From Priapulus caudatus (Eukaryota; Priapulida; Priapulimorpha; Priapulimorphida; Priapulidae): 21,079 nucleotides of DNA. Made by a program: the position numbers and the translations under genes. The stretch spans positions 98,047 through 119,125 of the forward strand of contig NW_014577244.1 of the NCBI RefSeq assembly GCF_000485595.1, read 5' to 3'. The notes under the pieces were generated by a model. That model searched no databases and was not told the origin of the DNA. It saw only the letters and a list, made by a program, of their open reading frames with translations. Each line of letters opens with the position of its first letter. Positions within the stretch are counted from its first letter, which is position 1. Below are positions 1 through 6,804 of this stretch, piece by piece.

Positions 1-265
1 TCACCGACCAATCGGAGGGCGCTGCATTTGCCGATCGCTATGCGCATTGGGAATGGTACGTCACAGGTTTGGGTTACATTATTGTATCTACGTATGCAGT
101 AGTACTGTACTACTGGTTCAATAAACTTACTTTAGTCAGTGATCGAACTATCACTAACACTAAGAGTAGCATGGGCATTGTCACGTTTGTGTGGCGAGTA
201 ATCACTCGGTGCTTTGGTTAAGCCTTATAACTATAAGGTTAACAAGAAAAGATCAAGGTTATACT

Positions 266-337
266 TAGCTCTAGTACTATAGCCCGCTTACATTAACCTG
301 CGGCAGTTAATGTAAGCGGGCTATAGTACTAGAGCTA
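266..337. repeat. Perfect 32-bp-arm palindrome, 8-bp loop
   Basis: Arms 266-297 and 306-337 are exact reverse complements around the loop CTGCGGCA. The left arm begins TAGCTCTAGTACTATAGC. The sequence continues with one mismatch just outside. The second R copy (about 7084-7180) has the same arms interrupted by several insertions. It could be a very small foldback element or a cruciform-forming site. I see no run of U that would suggest a terminator. Confidence 0.9.
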
Positions 338-362
338 GGTTATACTAATACTAATGCTGAGA

Positions 363-686
363 GGGTCTATGTCCCCCAGGGTACTGCCAGAACGTACCCT
401 GGGTACGGTCCGGTATACCGGGCCGTACCCTGGTACTAAATATTACTATCTAATATGCCGTTCCGTACCTCGCCTTCTCCATTAACGAGTCTAGGGAGTC
501 GCCTACGCCTACTCCCTAACCCTAACCCTAACCCTATCCCTAACCCTAACCCTAACCCTAACCCTAACCCTAACCATAACCCTAACCTTAACCATATCAG
601 CTAGATAGTTACTAGGGTACGTTCCGGTAACACCGGACCGTACCCAGGGTACTTTCCGGCAGTACCCTGTGGGACATAGACCCTAT
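363..686. mobile_element. Foldback element with about 40-bp terminal inverted repeats
   Basis: The left end (363-401, starting GGGTCTATGTCCC) is repeated in reverse complement at 649-686 (ending GGGACATAGACCC), with a few mismatches. The interior is rich in GGTAC motifs, includes a nearly perfect palindrome at 404-429 (GTACGG/CCGTAC ends) and carries the telomere-type array. There is no coding capacity, so it is a non-autonomous element. The same ends flank 934-1792. Confidence 0.7.
514..594. repeat. Interstitial telomere-type (CCCTAA)n array
   Basis: About 13 tandem CCCTAA units, a few with single changes (CCCTAT, CCATAA, CCTTAA), sit inside the 363-686 foldback. CCCTAA/TTAGGG is the standard metazoan telomere repeat. 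It is directly preceded by a 70-bp segment that reappears inverted at 993-1065 next to a short TTAGGG run, so the array is part of a mobile-type structure and not a chromosome end. A degraded copy is at about 7376-7460. Confidence 0.85.
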
Positions 687-812
687 GAGCAATACTAATA
701 GCAAAGATGGCTATAATTCAACCATATCAGATATACCCGAATAGCGATAGCGTGCCAAGACACATCTATACAAATGTACATTGTCTTAATTTACTCTTGA
801 GTCCTGGTATTT
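600..812 (+). repeat. Direct repeat D1 (partner 1739-1912)
   Basis: From TAGATAGT through the inverted GGGTCTATG end and on to TACAAATGTACATTGTC, this stretch matches 1739-1912 in the same orientation with small differences. Landmarks shared are CAAAGATGGCT, CATATCAGATATACCCG and GATAGCGTGCCAAGACA. Two direct copies enclose the second foldback, suggesting local duplication or two insertions of one composite repeat. Confidence 0.75.
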
Positions 813-1297
813 AATCCAGGTAATTTACTCCTGGTACGTCTCGTAAAAAACTTGGCAATTGACAGACAAGTAGTACCAGTGGCAGTACAGGCTCTATGAT
901 ATCCTCTCTCGTCATAGTAGCTTACTATAGGGCTCATAGGGTCTATGTCCCTCAGGGTACTGCCGGAACGTACCCTGGTAACTATTTGATATGGTTAGGG
1001 TTAGGGAGTAGGCGTAGGCGACTCCCTAGACTCGTTAGTGGAGTAGGCGAGGTACGGTCCGGCATACAGTAAAAACCCGCGTATAAGAACATAGATTTTA
1101 AGAACATGTTAGGCTAAAATTTCCCATTTAGACCCCTTTACATAAGAACCTGTTTTAGGCTAAGATTTTAAAGTAGGTTCTTAATTTTCCATGCAGATGA
1201 AGACTTAAAAAGAAACACAGGTAAAATAAAAAAGACGAGCTCAACAATATCGATGCAATAGCAATGCCAATGCCAATGCCAATGCCAATTTGCTCAA

Positions 1298-1331
1298 CAA
1301 TAACAATGCCAGCACCCTGGCATTGTTATTG
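1298..1331. repeat. 15-bp-arm hairpin inside the MITE
   Basis: Arms 1298-1312 and 1317-1331 (CAATAACAATGCCAG and its complement) are perfect around the loop CACC. It follows four tandem CAATGC units at about 1262-1290. This could be an RNA hairpin if the MITE is transcribed, or just a folded repeat. The other R copy keeps it with indels near 8260-8300. Confidence 0.7.
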
Positions 1332-1359
1332 AGACACAGTACTGCATTATTTACATATA

Positions 1360-1480
1360 CAGTAAAAACCCGCATAAAAGAACACGTCGATTAAGAACAC
1401 TCAGGCTGAAATGCGGTCAACAAATTGCATATACATAAGAACACATTCAGCCTGAAAAATAAAAATTGTTCTTATATAAA
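1360..1480 (+). mobile_element. Truncated nested copy of the same MITE
   Basis: A second CAGTAAAAACCCGC end, preceded by TA (1358-1359), starts inside the 1067-1736 element. It is followed by two AAGAACAC...CAG(G/C)CTGAAA units. A proper right end is not found: near 1465-1480 the sequence reads TTGTTCTTATATAAAAAAAAC, where GTTCTTAT...CGGGTTTTTACTG would be expected. I read it as a truncated or rearranged insertion of the same family into itself. The right boundary is approximate. Confidence 0.55.
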
Positions 1481-2001
1481 AAAAACAACATGTGCAACAA
1501 CTAAACTCTCCATATAACACCTTATACACATAACACTACTGTACTGGTAACACATGCATCACAGCCACTAAGCCCGCGCGTAGCGCGGGTTTCAGCTAGT
1601 ACATATTAAAAGTAGAAACAATTAAGAACCTATTTAAGAACCTTTTGAGCCTAATTTTTCAGTAAGCACCATTTATATAAGAACATGTTGAGGCTAACTT
1701 GGAAAAATATATGTTCTTATACGCGGGTTTTTACTGTATTAGATAGTACCAGGTTACGTTCCGGCAGTACCCTGGGGGACATAGACCCTATGAGCAATAG
1801 CAATAGCAAAGATGGCTAATTCAACCATATCAGATATACCCGAATAGTGATAGCGTGCCAAGACAGATAGATCTATACAAATGTACATTGTCTTAATTTA
1901 TTTTTGCCTTACTAGGTTTACTGAGTTCAGTGCATGCATGCATTGAGAGCTATTTTGATGAACAACGGTGATGCAATTCTGTCATTTTCAGAATACACAA
2001 G

Positions 2002-2145
2002 ATGGGAGGTGTGAACACGAAGGAGGTAGTTGAGGCACTTGATGCGACAGATAGCAGAACAACGCCTCCTCACATGGGAAGAAAAACAATCCTCAGCACA
2101 GATCCAAGATCACCAACTGAGGAGATATGTCGAACACCAATAGTA
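2002..2145 (+). CDS. cdca3: CDCA3/Tome-1 homologue, first coding exon
   Basis: A 48-codon exon starts at ATG 2002 and ends at GTA 2145, before the donor GTAAGC (2146). A pyrimidine-rich acceptor (TTCTGTCATTTTCAG, ending 1991) lies 10 nt before the ATG, so an untranslated exon probably precedes it. The peptide starts MGGVNTKEVV, has TTPPH at residues 20-24 and DPRSPTEEICRTPIV at 34-48. From memory, vertebrate CDCA3 starts MGSAKS, has PPPHN, then DPRSPSAGILRTPIQV. CDCA3 is a cell-cycle protein described as an F-box-like adaptor of an SCF ligase acting on Wee1, and as an APC/C-Cdh1 target. Minimal Cdk sites are T21, S37 and T45. The reading frame stays open only to 2163, so it is easily missed. 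Identification is by motif, order and splice phase, not by search. Confidence 0.78.
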
Positions 2146-2302
2146 GTAAGCATATTTACGTAAAGGTTGTTATCAATCTTTATAGAAGAAATTCCTTCTA
2201 TAAATGGGTATGTTTGTGGGTACATGGTTGCGTGCATCTGTGGGTGAGTGCATGCATGAGTGTGTGTAGGCCTACACAACGCATGCGTGCGTGCACACCC
2301 GC

Positions 2303-3744
2303 CTGTTATCGGCTCCTGTCTCTCAGCTTGAGCGTGCCCGTACGCGTGCGCGGTAGATGCAGTATAAAGTACAGTGTGTTGAAGTACGGTACTGATATAT
2401 CGACCCTCTCGATCGAGCCTTCCTGAAGGACAGGCATCAAGGCCCCGAAGGTCGCGCACGGTATTGGCGGGCAAAATACAGGCTGTGGATGTCTGTTTGG
2501 CTATTATAAGTCAAGGTACCGAGGGACTTTGTCAAACTTTTGTAACTTTTCCAGTAGGCAAGATGAAATTGGGAAAAACAACTCTATTATCGGCTCTATT
2601 CCCCCTTCCGGCTCTCCTCCATGAAATATTCCCGTTCTTCTATTTCTATGCATTTTCTTTAAACGATCATACAAAATACATATAGACATAATATTTAACT
2701 TTCTACCACAAAAAGTGGGGGGGCCCGGCCCCCCGCCCCCGTTAACGCGCCGCCCCTGGTAAACACTATCAAAAAATCTAATCCTTATATATATAAATCA
2801 GTGAGTAAGATACCTTTATCTACTCCTGATATAATACTATCCACGATGCAGGATGCCGCTGGAATGAATTTACGATGGCTACGATGATTGGACAGTTTTT
2901 GTCCAATCACAGTGCAACACAAGGTGACGTTGTTTAACATGAACGTGAACTTGCCTTGCCACTGTCTGATTTCATGAAATACCATTTTTACCACTGTTGA
3001 GCGTACGTATCGTGACACACCGTTATTATGAAACTGGCGCGGAATTTTGTTTGTGAACGAGTAGTGAACTTATGTACGATTCTTCGTCGCGTGTGCTGTT
3101 ATGAATAGATGTATATTACTGGTGGTGTGCTCGTGGTGTGAGTGTAAATAAGCGCCTGCTAATCTGTACCATATCAAAATCCAGAAGTCATCATAATCAT
3201 AGTCAATCATCATAAATCTAAAGTGTAAGTAAAAATAAAACCTATGCTATGCCTATATGGTAAAACTCGTTTAGCGACTAGAGTACATCCGTAGCTGAGC
3301 TGTGTGCTTGGCCTATCACTAGTATCAGTAAAACATTGCGCAACTTTTCATGGAAATTCATACCAATTGCTCAACTTCCTGAATATGTATATGGTATACC
3401 GTATCATATGCAGTAGATACAATAATGTACCAACACAGTTAGGTGGTAGCGGTTAACGCGTCGCTATTGGTTTTCTGTGGAGGAAATTCACGCGGAACCG
3501 CCTGAGTGGTGCGTTTGCAGAGACTAGAACTTCCAAACTGGTGTTTATTCTCAACACGAACCTTCTCCGTATCTTGGACTTACTATTGTATCACCAGATA
3601 CTCTGTATAACTAATATAACTGTTACAAAAATTCAAGTGCCGAGCGGCGAATACCAACTGGAAGCGTCATTTCTGTGACCTGTGACGTACTTCGGTTTGA
3701 AAGAGCGGATTCACCAACCCAATCGGGAGGCGCTGGCATTGCAA
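2303..3744 (+). repeat. Duplicated block L, copy 1 (truncated at an (AC)n tract)
   Basis: This block matches 5320-6804. The first 308 bp (2303-2610 against 5320-5627) are identical, and the rest is interspersed with 1-8 bp indels. It ends abruptly after GGCGCTGGCATTGCA, where copy 2 continues into block R but this copy meets ACACAC. Several open frames in the first 400 bp (both strands) are shared by the two copies but resemble nothing I know and change frame at the indels. I see no gene here. Confidence 0.85.
2718..2758 (-). repeat. G/C-run repeat head (AGGGGCGGCGCG type)
   Basis: Read on the minus strand, this begins CCAGGGGCGGCGCG and runs through G and C blocks that can pair (GGGGGGCCGGGCCCCCCC) to ACTTTTTGTGG. 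This resembles the heads of abundant short interspersed repeats in many invertebrate genomes. The second L copy has it at about 5719-5761 with a different number of C and G residues, as expected for unstable homopolymers. Confidence 0.5.
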
Positions 3745-3870
3745 CACACACACACATACACACACAAACGAACAAACAACACACACACACACACATACAC
3801 ACACAAACGAACAAACAACAAACACACACACACAAACACACGTACATAGATTTATACATGCATACATACA
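3745..3870. repeat. (AC)n microsatellite with AAACGAAC interruptions
   Basis: (AC)n runs are broken by two copies of ACAAACGAACAAACAAC and lead into CATACATACATG. The tract marks the exact point where block L stops matching its duplicate, so it is a likely recombination or misassembly junction. The cysteine/valine-rich and threonine/histidine-rich frames across it are simple-repeat translations. Confidence 0.9.
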
Positions 3871-3923
3871 TGCACGCACATGCCAAATTGGACAACCGTA
3901 CGTTTGGCACGTGCTGTAGGCAT

Positions 3924-4018
3924 GCCAGTGCTAGGGGGGTCTGGGGGCATCCCCCCCCCCAGAAAATTTTGAAATATTTAAGCCATTTTCCTGCAATCTG
4001 AGGCATACTGTGGGCCAT
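3924..4018. repeat. Fragment of a GGGGGTCTGGGGGCAT-type interspersed repeat
   Basis: The stretch GTGCTAGGGGGGTCTGGGGGCATCC with a long C run, then CAGAAAATTTTGAAAT, is a pattern I associate with widespread interspersed repeats of marine invertebrates. The G and C runs can fold back. Boundaries are approximate, and no target duplication was found. Confidence 0.45.
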
Positions 4019-4590
4019 ATTCTCATGTCTAATGACACTATCTCAACCCTAGACTCAACCCTACAAGTTAGGATTCAAAACACTTTTCATGACTTTTCAG
4101 AGAGCGTACACAGTTAGGTTACTATAGTAATAATACATGTATTAAAACACAGGTAAGAATTGCAATTTCTCACAATTTCACGTGATTTTGTATGTTTGCA
4201 ACCATACTTTTTGGCTATTTGTGAGTCTGGAAACATTTTCTTGAAGAGTTTATTAATTTGCATGGTCTGCCCCCCTCAAAGGCACATTGTGTTCAATTAA
4301 ATAATCCGTAAATCTCACTTCTGCGTCAAGACAGACAATTCTCTATCTGCTGCAAAGAAGCTTGATATATTGGGTGTAGATTCCACTGCACCCGCATAGC
4401 ACTTGTACTTTTGAGAGACTATATGCTTCTGGCAGTCACTCCTTCCTCCGTGCCCCACTTGAAAGTCTGTCTTGCATACCATGCAATAGCCACGATTAAC
4501 ACTGAATTGTACTGTAGGCTATACAGTTTTACATACATTTAAAAAACTCATTTCTCATGCATTATGCTAAAATTGAAACAATCACATTTC
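4019..4590. other. No gene seen: AT-rich unique DNA
   Basis: I see no long frame, splice-bounded exon, RNA gene or clear repeat in these 570 bases. The run of short imperfect CAACCCTA-like units at 4045-4062 is too brief to call an array. Confidence 0.6.
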
Positions 4591-4602
4591 TTTCTTTTTT
4601 CT

Positions 4603-4731
4603 TCTTCTTCCTTCTTTCTTTTTTTCTTTTTTTTTGAATCTCAGGAGGGGATATTTGTACAGGCCATCCCCCCCTCCTTCAAGAGTGGAGGGGATGCATC
4701 CCCCCATCCCCCGGGATTTACGCCCCTGGTG
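4603..4731 (-). mobile_element. SINE-like retroelement with A-rich tail
   Basis: Read on the minus strand, it starts CCAGGGGCGTAAATCCCGGG, passes GGGGGGATGCATCCCC and GGAGGGGGGGATGGCC, and ends in GAGATTC followed by about 35 nt of A with G interruptions (oligo-T at 4603-4636 on +). An A-rich 3' tail indicates retrotransposition. There is no coding capacity. The head is like those at 2757 and 13856. Clear target duplications were not found. Confidence 0.55.
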
Positions 4732-4743
4732 CGAATCACTTAA

Positions 4744-4822
4744 AGAGCGCGCGGAGCGCGCTTCCTAGGGGGTGGGTGCAGGGAGGGGGGAGTTTCCCCC
4801 CTCCCGCGCGAAGCGCGGAAGC
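4744..4822. repeat. GCGCGC inverted-repeat cluster
   Basis: GAGCGCGCGGAGCGCGC is followed by CCTAGGGGGTGGG, GGGAGGGGGGAGTTTCCCCCCTCCC and GCGCGAAGCGCGGAAGCTC. Each segment is self-complementary, giving two adjacent hairpins. It adjoins the SINE-like element and may be the head of a related repeat. There is no frame of interest. Confidence 0.5.
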
Positions 4823-5319
4823 TCTGACGTTTCATTAAATTATTAGAGAAAGAAGACAATTCGTTGTACCTTTCTCGACTCTTAATCCTAAATTTTCAAA
4901 AATAATATTGGATTTATTGTTAAACAAGATTTCGATTTTGTTTAGGATATCTTCGGAAAAAGATCGAGCATCATGCATGTGATAAATATATTGACGTTTA
5001 AATCAACCAATCACCAAACAATCAGCATTTCATCATAAGATTTCCATAATTGCTAGCAGGACAATACGAATAAAGAAGTAAGTAAAGAAATAAGAATAAA
5101 CAAGTAGCACGTAGAGAACCCGACCCGCTGTACACAAAATATCCTTAGAGCTCAATAGTCATATTATTGTGTAGGAACGCATGATATGTTATGCCGAGCT
5201 GGATGAAAGGCGAACTGCGCTGGGCTCAAAGCTCATTTCACAAAATATTTTTAAATAATTAAAAGATATCTGTTGTTTCTTTTATAATCTTTTTAACACA
5301 GTCTTTGTCATTTGTCGTT
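4823..5319. other. No gene seen: AT-rich unique DNA
   Basis: AT-rich sequence with no supported coding exon or repeat. It ends at GTCGTT, where block L copy 2 begins with CTGTTATCGG. Confidence 0.6.
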
Positions 5320-6804
5320 CTGTTATCGGCTCCTGTCTCTCAGCTTGAGCGTGCCCGTACGCGTGCGCGGTAGATGCAGTATAAAGTACAGTGTGTTGAA
5401 GTACGGTACTGATATATCGACCCTCTCGATCGAGCCTTCCTGAAGGACAGGCATCAAGGCCCCGAAGGTCGCGCACGGTATTGGCGGGCAAAATACAGGC
5501 TGTGGATGTCTGTTTGGCTATTATAAGTCAAGGTACCGAGGGACTTTGTCAAACTTTTGTAACTTTTCCAGTAGGCAAGATGAAATTGGGAAAAACAACT
5601 CTATTATCGGCTCTATTCCCCCTTCCGCTCTCCTCCTGTATTCCCTTTTCTATTTCTTGCATTTCTTTAACGATCATACAAATACATATAGACATAATAT
5701 TATTTCTACCACAAAAAGTGGGGGGCCCGGCCCCCCGGCCCCCCGTTACGCGCCGCCCCTGGTAAACACTATCAAAAAATCTAATCCTTATATATATAAA
5801 TCAGTGAGTAAGATACCTTTATCTACTCCTGATATAAATCCTATCCACGATCAGATGCGCTGGTAATGATTTACGATGGCTACGATGATTGGACAGTTTT
5901 TGTCCAATCACAGTGCAACACATAGGCTTGACGGTGTGTTTAACATTTGAACGTGAACCCTGCCTTGGCCACTGGTACTGATTTCATGAAATACCATTTT
6001 TACCACGTTGGTACGTATGTGAACGACCGTTATTATGAAACTGGCGCGGAATTTTGTTTCCGGTGACCACGGCAAGTATGCAGGGAACTATGTACGATTC
6101 TTCGTCGCGTTGTGCTGTTATGAATAGATGTATATTACATGGTGAGGGGTGTGACTGCGTGTGTGTGTGTGTAAATAAGGCCTGCTAATCTGTAGCCATA
6201 GTCAAAGTCAAAGTCATCATAATCATAGTCAAGTCATCATAAATCTAATTGTGTAAGTTCAAAAACTAAAAGAGCCTATCTGATGCCTATATGTGAAAAC
6301 TCGTTTAGCGACTATGAGTACATCCGTACTGCTGAGTCCTGAGCTGTGTGCTTCGGCCTATCACTGGCTATCAGTAATAAACACTTGCCGCAACTTTCAT
6401 GCGAATTTCATACCAATTGCTCAACTTCCTGAATATGTATATGTAGTGACCGTTATCATATGCGAGTAATACAAATAATGTTAACCAAACACAGCTTAGG
6501 GTGGTAGCGGTTACAACGCGTCGCTATTGGTTTTCTGTGGAGGAAATTCACGCGGAAGCCTGAGTGGTGCCGTTTGCAGAGACTAGAACTTCCAAACTGG
6601 TGTTTATTCTCAACACGAACCTTTCTCCGCGTATCTTGGACTTACTATGTATCACCAGATACTCTGTATAACTAATATAACTGTTACAAAAAATTCAAGT
6701 GACGAGCGGCGAATACCAACTGAGCGTCATTTCTGTGACCTGTGAGCGTTACTTCGGGTCTTGAAGAGCGGATTCACCAACCCAATCGGAGGCGCTGGCA
6801 TTGC
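5320..6804 (+). repeat. Duplicated block L, copy 2
   Basis: Homologous to 2303-3744. It is identical for its first 308 bp and indel-rich afterwards. Unlike copy 1 it runs without a break into block R (6774 on), so this copy shows the native L-R order. It contains an inverted CCAAT (CGCTATTGGTTTTCTG, 6523-6538) and a direct CCAAT near 6781, both also in the other copies. Whether these belong to a promoter of the downstream gene cannot be judged. Confidence 0.85.

Larger units (their letters stand above)
1067..1736. mobile_element. Tc1/mariner-like MITE, perfect 26-bp TIRs, TA flanks
   Basis: The 26-bp ends at 1067-1092 (starting CAGTAAAAACCCGCG) and 1711-1736 are exact reverse complements, and both are flanked by TA (1065-1066, 1737-1738). 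CAGT ends with a TA target duplication are typical of Tc1/mariner. At 670 bp with no transposase frame it is non-autonomous. Subterminal copies of TAAGAAC followed by TnAGGCT or TnAGCCT recur at about 1099, 1142, 1393, 1434, 1621-1650 and 1678, and look like transposase-binding repeats. The copy at about 8008-8735 is the same element with many small indels. Confidence 0.8.
934..1792. mobile_element. Outer foldback with about 48-bp inverted ends, enclosing a MITE
   Basis: The left end at 934-983 (starting CATAGGGTCTATGTCCC) is the reverse complement of 1744-1792 with about four differences. It belongs to the same family as the 363-686 element. Between the left end and the inner MITE lies the TTAGGG-bearing segment that is inverted relative to 440-590. 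No open frame of note is present. The next coding sequence, CDCA3 exon A, starts about 210 bp downstream. Confidence 0.75.
1..2302 (+). repeat. Duplicated block R, copy 1 (contains intact CDCA3 exon)
   Basis: This block aligns over its whole length with 6774-9440. Shared landmarks in the same order are the CCAAT-containing start, the 266-337 palindrome, telomere repeats, the TA-flanked MITE, the exon with DPRSP coding, and a closing TG/GCATGC-rich stretch ending near CACACCCGCC. Copy 1 is shorter: the landmark GATCC of the exon lies 2.10 kb from the block start here and 2.41 kb in the other copy. The perfect inverted repeats and the open exon survive only in this copy, so it is probably the accurate one. 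The window opens inside the duplicated unit, so its matching L block may lie upstream. Confidence 0.85.

Noticed and set aside
514-594. True chromosome end
   Set aside because: The CCCTAA array is short, internal, within inverted repeats, and followed by unique DNA and a gene.
2070-2474. 134-codon minus frame sharing its start with 5282-5491
   Set aside because: The frames are shared only because block L is duplicated there. They diverge outside it, overlap CDCA3 exon A on the opposite strand, and show no motif.
3623-4018. Overlapping frames rich in Cys/Val (minus) and Thr/His (plus)
   Set aside because: They are direct translations of the (AC)n microsatellite, open in several frames at once.
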